This document shows positions 25,298-32,232 of a DNA stretch of 64,000 nt, one piece after another. This DNA comes from an uncultured Candidatus Saccharibacteria bacterium (lineage in GTDB: Bacteria > Patescibacteriota > Saccharimonadia > Saccharimonadales > Saccharimonadaceae): assembly GCA_947253945.1 (NCBI GenBank), contig CAMYAY010000001.1:75202-139201 (forward strand), in the 5' to 3' direction. The position numbers were made by a program, and so were the translations under genes. The first letter of the stretch is position 1, and the number at the start of each line of letters is the position of its first letter. The notes beneath the pieces were generated by a model. That model searched no databases, was not told the origin of the DNA, and worked only from the letters and a program-made list of their open reading frames with translations.

Positions 25298-25326
25298 AGT
25301 ATATAGAGTTGCACTGAACTTGTCCA
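25298..25326 (-). promoter_or_regulatory. Leaderless promoter of the TrmH-type gene
   Basis: Reverse-strand TGGACA, a 17-base spacer, TATACT, then 7 bases to the ATG. It has no TGN but a strong -35. Confidence 0.8.
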
Positions 25327-25356
25327 CGGTGTATGGCGAAACTATTTTGCTTGTGC

Positions 25357-25362
25357 TAAAAT
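25357..25362 (+). promoter_or_regulatory. Extended -10 promoter of the PilB-like gene
   Basis: TGC-TAAAAT, 6 bases before the ATG, with no Shine-Dalgarno. Predicted leaderless. Confidence 0.65.
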
Positions 25363-25368
25363 AAAAGT

Positions 25369-27072
25369 ATGTTTGATGATGGCAGAGATATTCAAGAGCG
25401 TGCCGACCGTTATCGTGAAGCCGATGAACGTAACACTGCTCGTCGTGCGGAGATTCTAGGAGTTGCTTATGTTGACATGCGTGGCACTGAAGATACTATT
25501 CCGCTTGTGTTTGATGTCATGTCAATTCCTGATATGTACCGCTATCGCACGATACCGTTACAGAAGGGTAGCTATACTAAGCCGCATATTTATGCTATCA
25601 CTTTGTCGACACCGGAATCTTACCTGCGCAAATTAAATGCTGATGCTACTAAGGCATCAGAAGCGCTCGAATATCGCATGATTTCGAATTCGGCGTTTGA
25701 TAAAATCATGGCGCGTTACGACCCACCAAAAGAAGTCACCTATCACAACGTAGAGATTTCCTCTGCTGGCGATAGTGAGACCTTGAAAAAGGTTAGTGAT
25801 GAACTAGATAAGGTGCGCCCGGATGACATCTTGAATTATCTGATTTTGCAGGCGGATATGTTGGGCGCTTCGGATATCCACATTGAGAATGAGCGTAAGG
25901 GCGTGCGGATTCGCTTCCGTATTGATGGCGCATTGCATCCAATTGCGCATCTGACGCACGATAAATACCGTATTCTATTTGCATCAATTGCCTCTGCCGC
26001 CAACCTTTCTCGCGCTGCAGTGACGGCGCAATCGGGGCATATTGTGCGCGAGATTGGTGATCTTCGTCGGGCATTTAATCTTGTTGGTGGCACTGGTGGC
26101 GTAGAGGTCGTAAAGAATGACGATGAAGACGGTGGCCACACACTGAACATGCGTATTGAGACGGTGCCGACTAGTTATGGCCAAGACGCCGTGATTCGTT
26201 TGTTTAACTTCCGTACGGATATGCTTAGTATGGATGTGTTGGGCTTGAGTGATTCTGAAATGAAGGAGTTAAAGGAAGTTGTTTCTCACCCACATGGTAT
26301 GGTAATGGTGGTTGGTCCAACTGGCTCAGGTAAGTCTACGACTTTGTATAGTATTTTGAATGCTTTAAATCAGCCAACGCGTAAGCTATTAACACTTGAG
26401 GACCCAGTCGAATTTGATGTCCCAGGCGTGACGCAGGTGCCAGTTGATACGACGCATGGTCAAAGCTTTGTGGATAACGTTCGCACGGTGCTTCGTCTTG
26501 ACCCAGATATCGTGATGATTGGCGAAATTCGCGACGTTGATACGGCGCGTACGGCAATTCAGGCTGCTATTACTGGCCACTTGTTGCTCGCTACTTTCCA
26601 TGCTCAAGACGCTGCTGCAGCCTTTGCGCGTATTATCGATATGATTGGTGTAAACCCAGTGTTTACTACCTCAATTCGCTTGGTAATTGGTCAGCGCTTG
26701 GTGCGCAAACTCGATCCGAATACACGAATTGAGTATGAACCAGATAATGCCACTAAAGAATGGATTCGTCGTGAGTTGGCTGATTTGCCGGCTAGTGCCG
26801 ATGAAAAGCCTGATTTAGACCACATTAAGCTATGGAAGCCAGGCCGGAGCGAGGAAAATCCATTTGGTTATCGCGGGCGGGCTGTTTTGATGGAGCAGCT
26901 GATGGTGACGGATGACATTATGCATTTGATTAGTGGCGACCCGCGGAGTATTAGCGCCAATGCAATTGCTGCTTCAGCTAAGCGTTCTGGTATGGTGACG
27001 ATGCTGCAAAAGGGTCTACTAAAGGCGCTGAAGGGCGAGACTACGATTGAAGAAATTAACCGCGTACTTTGA
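25369..27072 (+). CDS. PilB/GspE-type secretion or pilus assembly ATPase
   Basis: This 567-residue ATPase has an N2-like domain (about 150-300, with DIHIENERKGVRIRFRIDG), Walker A GPTGSGKST (316-324), an Asp box, and Walker B with the His box (DPDIVMIGEIRD, then TGHLLLATFHAQDA). Such proteins power type IV pilus extension or type II secretion as hexamers on the inner face of the membrane. The four-cysteine zinc site that PilB and GspE usually carry in the C-terminal domain is missing; the region has no cysteine pair. No pilin, platform or prepilin peptidase gene lies in this window, so partners must be elsewhere. PilT is less likely given the N-terminal domain. Confidence 0.87.
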   Translation: MFDDGRDIQERADRYREADERNTARRAEILGVAYVDMRGTEDTIPLVFDVMSIPDMYRYRTIPLQKGSYTKPHIYAITLSTPESYLRKLNADATKASEALEYRMISNSAFDKIMARYDPPKEVTYHNVEISSAGDSETLKKVSDELDKVRPDDILNYLILQADMLGASDIHIENERKGVRIRFRIDGALHPIAHLTHDKYRILFASIASAANLSRAAVTAQSGHIVREIGDLRRAFNLVGGTGGVEVVKNDDEDGGHTLNMRIETVPTSYGQDAVIRLFNFRTDMLSMDVLGLSDSEMKELKEVVSHPHGMVMVVGPTGSGKSTTLYSILNALNQPTRKLLTLEDPVEFDVPGVTQVPVDTTHGQSFVDNVRTVLRLDPDIVMIGEIRDVDTARTAIQAAITGHLLLATFHAQDAAAAFARIIDMIGVNPVFTTSIRLVIGQRLVRKLDPNTRIEYEPDNATKEWIRRELADLPASADEKPDLDHIKLWKPGRSEENPFGYRGRAVLMEQLMVTDDIMHLISGDPRSISANAIAASAKRSGMVTMLQKGLLKALKGETTIEEINRVL

Positions 27073-27074
27073 TC

Positions 27075-27103
27075 TTGATTGAAACAGCGTAATGTGTTAA
27101 TAT
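27075..27103 (+). promoter_or_regulatory. Promoter of rplS-rnhB
   Basis: TTGATT, a 17-base spacer, TAATAT preceded by TGT. A leader of about 30 bases with an AGGAG site follows. Confidence 0.68.
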
Positions 27104-27140
27104 AGGTAAGAGTTAAAGTCTAAATTATTTTAGGAGTATT

Positions 27141-27596
27141 ATGAGTGAATTAATTAAAGAGATTGCAGACGCTCAGAAAAAGAGTAAAGTTGTTGACGTC
27201 CGCAGTGGTGACACAGTACGTGTTTACCAGAAAATTCAAGAAGGTAATAAGACCCGTATTCAGATGTTTGAGGGTGTAGTAATCCGCACTGATCGCAAGG
27301 GCTCGTTTACTAGCCGTATTACTGTCCGCAAGATTGCTTCAGGTGTTGGCGTTGAAAAGTCATATCTATTGCATTCACCTCTAGTAGAGAAGGTTGAAGT
27401 TGTTAAGCGCGGTAAGGTGCGTCGCAATTACCTAACCTTCTTGCGCGATCGCTTTGGCAAGTCTGCTCGCTTGGTTAGTAAGAAGTTTGATAAGTCAATC
27501 AACGACCTCGGTGAGGCTCAAGCTGAAGCTGATGCTGAGATGAAAGCTGAAATCAAGGCCGAAGAAGCAGCTGAGCATAAGACCGTTGAAAAATAG
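27141..27596 (+). CDS. rplS: 50S ribosomal protein L19
   Basis: The L19 core is clear (residues 1-112: VRSGDTVRVYQKIQEG, FEGVVIRTDRKGS, and ending YLTFLRDRFGKSARL). L19 sits at the 30S-50S interface. The C-terminus adds about 35 residues rich in Ala, Glu and Lys that the usual 115-residue protein lacks. The extension is probably helical and of unknown role. The gene shares its promoter with the RNase HII-YraN fusion, which begins 11 bases before the rplS stop. Confidence 0.96.
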   Translation: MSELIKEIADAQKKSKVVDVRSGDTVRVYQKIQEGNKTRIQMFEGVVIRTDRKGSFTSRITVRKIASGVGVEKSYLLHSPLVEKVEVVKRGKVRRNYLTFLRDRFGKSARLVSKKFDKSINDLGEAQAEADAEMKAEIKAEEAAEHKTVEK

Positions 27597-28551
27597 TCTA
27601 ACTATTGGCATTGATGAAGTAGGACGTGGCCCGCTCGCCGGGCCACTTGTTGTAGCGGCAGTGGCGTTAGATAATAGCCAACCACATGCCGCTTTTAATG
27701 ATTCAAAAAAGTTGACCTCGCGCCGTCGCGAAGAACTGGTGCCGCAGATTCAGGCGGTGGCGCTTGGTATTGGTATTGGTTGGATAGATGCCCCGTTGTT
27801 AGATCAATTAGGCATGACGGAGTCGTTGAAGCTAGCGGCGCGGCGTGCTTACATGCAGCTGCCGAAGTATGTTAAAGAGGAGGCTGCGCGCATCGTGATA
27901 GATGGTAATATAAAAATGCTTGACGATGAGCGGGCAGTGACGATAATTAAGGCGGACGCGAAGGTTGCTGCAGTGGAGGCAGCCTCGATTGTAGCTAAGC
28001 AGGCGCGCGACCACTATATGTACGAACTTGCTAAATTATTCCCTAAATATCAGTTTGAACATCATGTGGGGTATGGCACCGCGGCGCATATGCGAGCTTT
28101 GTCGGAATATGGCGCGTTAAAGGGGATACACCGTTACAGTTTTCGCCCCGTAGCGCAACTTGGCGGAGTAGTGGAGCAAAAGGTAAATAAAGTTGACCAA
28201 ACGCGAGGGCGGCAGGCTGAGACTTGCGCAGCAAATTATTTAGTGCGAGCGGGCTATGAAATTATTGAACGCAATTGGAAGACACTAGAGGTAGAAGTTG
28301 ATATTATTGCCCGTAAGGGTCATGAACTAAATTTTGTAGAGGTAAAGTACCGCGAGACAGCTGAGCATGGTGATGGCGTTGCTGCAATTACGCGTAAAAA
28401 GCTTGAACAAATGACTTTAGGCTGTGAAATGTACCAGAAATATTATCCCGCCGCCGTTGGCTTTGACACTAAGCTATCAATGATCGCCCTTTCGGGCGAT
28501 CCGATTCAAGTTGACCAATTTATTAATAACCTAAGTTTAGATTTATTGTAA
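27586..28551 (+). CDS. rnhB: RNase HII fused to a YraN/UPF0102 nuclease-like domain
   Basis: Residues 1-180 are RNase HII: IGIDEVGRGPLAGP with Asp10-Glu11, NDSKKLTSRRRE, VIDGN, and KADAKVAAVEAASIVAK with the remaining acidic residues. RNase HII nicks RNA-DNA hybrids and single ribonucleotides. After a short linker, residues about 207-305 match YraN/UPF0102 (RGRQAETCAANYL, EIIERNW, VEVDIIARKG, NFVEVKYRE), a restriction-endonuclease-like fold with Asp, Glu and Lys in place. The genes are often neighbours in bacteria; here they are one frame with no internal stop. The start is TTG 27586, since no ATG exists upstream and DEVGRG falls at its usual position. The 3' end overlaps pepN by 9 bases. Confidence 0.92.
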   Translation: MKNSLTIGIDEVGRGPLAGPLVVAAVALDNSQPHAAFNDSKKLTSRRREELVPQIQAVALGIGIGWIDAPLLDQLGMTESLKLAARRAYMQLPKYVKEEAARIVIDGNIKMLDDERAVTIIKADAKVAAVEAASIVAKQARDHYMYELAKLFPKYQFEHHVGYGTAAHMRALSEYGALKGIHRYSFRPVAQLGGVVEQKVNKVDQTRGRQAETCAANYLVRAGYEIIERNWKTLEVEVDIIARKGHELNFVEVKYRETAEHGDGVAAITRKKLEQMTLGCEMYQKYYPAAVGFDTKLSMIALSGDPIQVDQFINNLSLDLL

Positions 28552-31020
28552 TAGTTTGCGTTGCTTAAGTAGTGCTGCGACTTCGTCCGCGCCGCGCAAT
28601 CGCCACGCTGAATGGGTGGCGATTTCTTGTTGTCCCATTCTAATGGCGCGCCCGAATGCTGGGTCGGACTGATATGCACTAAAGAATCTAGTAAATTCTT
28701 CGGCGGATTTGGCTGAACTTAGTGTGCCACTAGCAACTTTAATGAAGTCAACCAAAATCATATCACCAGCAAAGGTTTGCATGAGCCATGACCAATTGGT
28801 TTGAATCCATTGCCAAGTGGCGTCGCGTTGGTATGGATTACGCATCAGGCGGGCAATAAAGAATAATGTATCCTGTGGCTTGACGATTGACAGATCCAGA
28901 CAGGCAGCGCGGAGCTGGTCGCCTTCGGTTGCGAGATGTGTACTAGTAAGCGCGGCGCAGAGGTCCTGTTTGAGGTTAATGTCGTTGGTAGTGCGATAGG
29001 CAGCGAAGAATTTATCGAACGCATTGTCGTATCGAATAGCCCAGCCTAGTACTAGCGAACGATAGTCGGTTGGTAGGCTTGCGATATCAGCAGAGTGGCT
29101 ATGATAGAGTTTTTTGGTGTAATCCAGTGACGGCTGGTATTTAGCACTGGTAGCTAAGCTAAATACCGAAATGAACGACTTTAGCGTGTCTCGGTCGGTT
29201 AAATCGGCATTGCTGTAGTATTGCCATTCGTCGGTGATGAATTTTTGTAAGTAAGTGCGCCAAGCGGTCAACTCGTCAGTTTGCGGGTTGAATAAGCTAC
29301 TGATGGTAAAGCAGGCGGCGGTAATCATATCCCAGACCATAAAATTACGTTCATGCTCATTTTTATCAAGTAAGTCTACCACTGTAGTGAAAGATTTATG
29401 AGCAGATTTTGCGAGCATGATTGCTTCGCGAATTAGCTTAATCTTGCTACATGATGATAAATTGCCGTAATCAGAGGTAAGACTATCCCATAAAACATGA
29501 TCATAATTTGTAATGAAGTGCGAATCGTCGTTTTGGTTTAGTTCTAGTTGATGCAAATTAGGTAAATCTAGCTCAACTGATGCTTTATCTAGAATAGATA
29601 TTGGCAGTTTAGGATTGCTAAACAGCGGCACTGGCCATGGTTCATCATCTAGTTTGGTGCCATCTGCGAGGTAGCGCGTTTGGGCTAGCGTAAGTTTACC
29701 TTCTTGGTAGCTAGCGTTAATAAGCGGGTAGCCGGGGCGAGTGAGCCACGGTGTCATCAGTTTAGCGACGTCGCAATTAGCTGCTTGTGACAGGTGTTGC
29801 CAAAGGTCGGCGGCGGTAGCGTTATGGTAGGCTAAATCTTTAAAATAATGATGCAAACCATTACGGAAGGCATCTTCGCCAATGTAGCTAAAGAGCATCT
29901 TGAGGAGCCTCTCGCCTTTGGCGTAGACAATGGCGGAATCAAATAGGGTGTCGATAGCCTCTGGGTCTTCGACATCTTGGCGGACGGTCTGAACGCCACG
30001 AATAGCGTCGCGGTGTAGAGCAGCTGGTATCATGCCGGCCTCAAAGTCGCCCCAAATATTATATTCTGGGAATAAATGGTCGACGGCGAAGTGTTCCATC
30101 AGTGAAGCAAAGCTTTCATTGAGCCATAAGTCGTTCCACCATTGCATAGTAACTAGGTTACCAAACCACTGATGGGCTAATTCATGTGCCAGGACGATCG
30201 CGGTGTATTCTTTATTGTCTTGTGCGGCATTTACTGGGCAAACTAAACCGGTTTCACGGTAGGTAATTAGTCCCCAGTTTTCCATAGCGCCAACGGCAAA
30301 GTCGGGTAGTGCGATATGGTCGGACTTTGGTAATGGATATTTAACGCCAAAATAATCCTCGTAAAAGTCGATAATTTTAGTTGCGCAAGATAAAGCGTGT
30401 TGCAAAGTGTCATCTTGATGCGCGGGGGTAGCATAGACATTAACGGTTACGCCACTTTTAGTCTTAGCTGACACATTATGCAGGTCGCCGGCGACGATGG
30501 CGAGGAGATAAGTTGACATACGTGGTGTTTCTTCAAATTCCCAAGCATTTTTTACGTGCTTGCCGGGCATGTTAGACAGAACGACTGGCTCGGCAGTTTG
30601 AACCGTTAGTTTAAAAGTTGCTTTGGCGGCTGGCTCGTCAATACATGGGAATAGCTCGCAAGCGTGGTTTGCTTCAAATTGTGTAGCCATTAGCTCGCAT
30701 GGCTGGTCATTATAACGGTATTTGCAAATATAGAGGCCATGCAATAATGTGTCACTAATTGTGCCACTAAAGTCAACGCGAATTTTACTGCCAGATTTTT
30801 TTATGCACATAATGTCATTTTCGACTTCAAAATCATTGGTTGGTGTGCCATCAACTATGACATTTTTTATTTTTAACTGTTTAGTATGGAAAAAAATATG
30901 ATCATAAAATGGCTGACCGGTGATAGTGACTGTGCCGCCAAAGCGCCGGTTGGATTTATCAAGATTTAGGAATAGGTCGTAATGTTCTGGTTTGAAATAA
31001 TTAATTAGACGTTTGTTCAT
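28543..31020 (-). CDS. pepN: M1-family metallo-aminopeptidase
   Basis: This 825-residue enzyme has the M1 exopeptidase motif GAMEN (244-248) and the zinc site HELAHQW (His279, Glu280, His283) with the third ligand Glu302 in NESFAS. A long helical ERAP1/APN-type C-terminal domain follows. It removes N-terminal residues from peptides. No signal peptide is present, so it is probably cytoplasmic and could supply amino acids from imported or degraded peptides, which would suit an organism with limited biosynthesis. The gene is monocistronic on the minus strand. Its promoter overlaps that of nusA. Confidence 0.94.
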   Translation of the reverse strand: MNKRLINYFKPEHYDLFLNLDKSNRRFGGTVTITGQPFYDHIFFHTKQLKIKNVIVDGTPTNDFEVENDIMCIKKSGSKIRVDFSGTISDTLLHGLYICKYRYNDQPCELMATQFEANHACELFPCIDEPAAKATFKLTVQTAEPVVLSNMPGKHVKNAWEFEETPRMSTYLLAIVAGDLHNVSAKTKSGVTVNVYATPAHQDDTLQHALSCATKIIDFYEDYFGVKYPLPKSDHIALPDFAVGAMENWGLITYRETGLVCPVNAAQDNKEYTAIVLAHELAHQWFGNLVTMQWWNDLWLNESFASLMEHFAVDHLFPEYNIWGDFEAGMIPAALHRDAIRGVQTVRQDVEDPEAIDTLFDSAIVYAKGERLLKMLFSYIGEDAFRNGLHHYFKDLAYHNATAADLWQHLSQAANCDVAKLMTPWLTRPGYPLINASYQEGKLTLAQTRYLADGTKLDDEPWPVPLFSNPKLPISILDKASVELDLPNLHQLELNQNDDSHFITNYDHVLWDSLTSDYGNLSSCSKIKLIREAIMLAKSAHKSFTTVVDLLDKNEHERNFMVWDMITAACFTISSLFNPQTDELTAWRTYLQKFITDEWQYYSNADLTDRDTLKSFISVFSLATSAKYQPSLDYTKKLYHSHSADIASLPTDYRSLVLGWAIRYDNAFDKFFAAYRTTNDINLKQDLCAALTSTHLATEGDQLRAACLDLSIVKPQDTLFFIARLMRNPYQRDATWQWIQTNWSWLMQTFAGDMILVDFIKVASGTLSSAKSAEEFTRFFSAYQSDPAFGRAIRMGQQEIATHSAWRLRGADEVAALLKQRKLLQ

Positions 31021-31026
31021 ACTATT

Positions 31027-31056
31027 ATTTTAACGTTAAGCTTGACGCCGTGTCAA
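31027..31056 (-). promoter_or_regulatory. Leaderless promoter of pepN
   Basis: Reverse-strand TTGACA (31051-31056), an 18-base spacer, TAAAAT (31027-31032), then 6 bases to the ATG. A perfect -35 without TGN. Its -35 region interlocks with the nusA promoter. Confidence 0.8.
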
Positions 31057-31069
31057 AGTTTGCTATAAT
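31042..31069 (+). promoter_or_regulatory. Promoter of nusA
   Basis: TTGACG (31042-31047), a 16-base spacer, TATAAT (31064-31069) preceded by TGC. The pepN -35 lies within this spacer, so RNA polymerase can probably occupy only one of the two at a time. Confidence 0.82.
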
Positions 31070-31082
31070 AAAAGTATTGTAA

Positions 31083-31107
31083 TCCGGCCATCAAGGTCGG
31101 AATTTTT
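31083..31107 (+). promoter_or_regulatory. Terminator-like hairpin in the nusA leader
   Basis: A 7-bp stem with one G-U pair (31083-31089 with 31095-31101), a loop of ATCAA and a run of five T, placed between the predicted start of transcription and the nusA ribosome binding site. It could act as an attenuator. Confidence 0.5.
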
Positions 31108-31124
31108 AATAAGAAGGAGAATAC

Positions 31125-32168
31125 ATGGAAGATTTGAATATCAAACAGATGGCCACGGCGTTGCGTGTGATTGCTGATGAAAAGAATCTCTCAGAAGAAG
31201 ATGTTTTGAGCGCGGTTGAGGCGGCCATCGCTGCAGCTTGGCGACGTGATAACGGCGAGCGCGATATGAGCGTGACGGCTACTCTGAATCGTGAGACTGG
31301 CGTAGCTAATATTACAGTACACTATGAGGTGGTTGAGGAACCAGAAGGTCTTGGTCAAATTACTCTAGAGAAGGCAAAGGAAATTGACCCAGAAGCTAAG
31401 CTTGGCGACAAGCTAGAGCAGCATTATGAGGCCACTAAGTTTGGTCGCGTGGCTGCTATGACCGCAAAACAGGTATTGTTGCAAAAGTTGCGCGATTTTG
31501 AGCGCGAGTCAGTGGCGCGTGAATACGATAGCAAAGTTGGTAAGTTGGTTACCGGTACGGTAGTGCGCGTTGAACCACGTGTAGTGCGAATCGAGCTAGG
31601 CTCTGGTGAGGGCATTATGCCGGCTAGTGAGCAAATCCCTGGTGAGCGCTTGACGGTTGGTAGCCGCGTGCGTGTGCTGTTGAAGAAAATTGACCGCGAT
31701 AACGGGCATACCCCAACCATTATTTTGTCACGTGCTGATGCTGACTTTGTGCGTCTATTGTTTGTACAAGAGGTGCCTGAGCTAGAGACTGGTGCTGTTG
31801 AGATTAAAAAGGTGGTGCGTGAAGCTGGCCGCCGTACTAAAATTGCAGTTTATAGTAGCAATAGCGAAATTGACCCAGTTGGCACTTTTGTCGGTAGCAA
31901 GGGTATTCGTGTTCAGGCAGTGATGAGCGAAATCGGTGATTCTGAGAAGATTGATATCATTACTTACGATTCAGACGTCAAGAACTACATTGCTAATGCA
32001 TTAAGCCCGGCTGAAATTAGCAGTATCGAACTAGACGAGCTAGCTAAAACCGCCAAAGTGCATGTGCCGTTGAGCCAGCAATCAGTGGCAATTGGCCGTC
32101 AAGGGCAGAATGTTCGCTTGTCCTCACAATTGACGGGTTATACAATTGATATTGTAGCCGAACACTAA
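31125..32168 (+). CDS. nusA: Transcription termination/antitermination factor NusA
   Basis: A 347-residue NusA with the N-terminal RNAP-binding domain (about 1-125), an S1 domain (about 135-200, KLVTGTVVRVEPRVVRIELG) and two KH domains (about 230-347, with GTFVGSKGIRVQAVMSEIG and VAIGRQGQNVRLSSQLTG). It lacks the C-terminal acidic repeats of enterobacterial NusA, as is usual outside Proteobacteria. It modulates pausing and termination. An AAGGAG site precedes the ATG. The rimP-nusA-infB operon found in many bacteria is not preserved; clpC follows behind its own promoter. Confidence 0.96.
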   Translation: MEDLNIKQMATALRVIADEKNLSEEDVLSAVEAAIAAAWRRDNGERDMSVTATLNRETGVANITVHYEVVEEPEGLGQITLEKAKEIDPEAKLGDKLEQHYEATKFGRVAAMTAKQVLLQKLRDFERESVAREYDSKVGKLVTGTVVRVEPRVVRIELGSGEGIMPASEQIPGERLTVGSRVRVLLKKIDRDNGHTPTIILSRADADFVRLLFVQEVPELETGAVEIKKVVREAGRRTKIAVYSSNSEIDPVGTFVGSKGIRVQAVMSEIGDSEKIDIITYDSDVKNYIANALSPAEISSIELDELAKTAKVHVPLSQQSVAIGRQGQNVRLSSQLTGYTIDIVAEH

Positions 32169-32188
32169 TAAATAGTTAAATTTAACCA

Positions 32189-32215
32189 TTAGCACTCTTG
32201 TAGAAAGAGTGCTAA
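32189..32215 (+). promoter_or_regulatory. CIRCE operator (HrcA binding site) upstream of clpC
   Basis: A perfect TTAGCACTC, 9 bases, GAGTGCTAA inverted repeat, matching the CIRCE consensus at every position. HrcA binds this element and represses heat-shock genes. The predicted clpC -35 box (32198-32203) lies in its central spacer, so bound HrcA would block RNA polymerase. Confidence 0.95.
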
Positions 32216-32226
32216 TTTGTTATAAT
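32198..32226 (+). promoter_or_regulatory. Heat-shock promoter of clpC
   Basis: TTGTAG inside CIRCE, a 17-base spacer, TATAAT preceded by TGT, then 6 bases to ATG 32233. Predicted leaderless and HrcA-repressed. Confidence 0.82.
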
Positions 32227-32232
32227 AAAATC

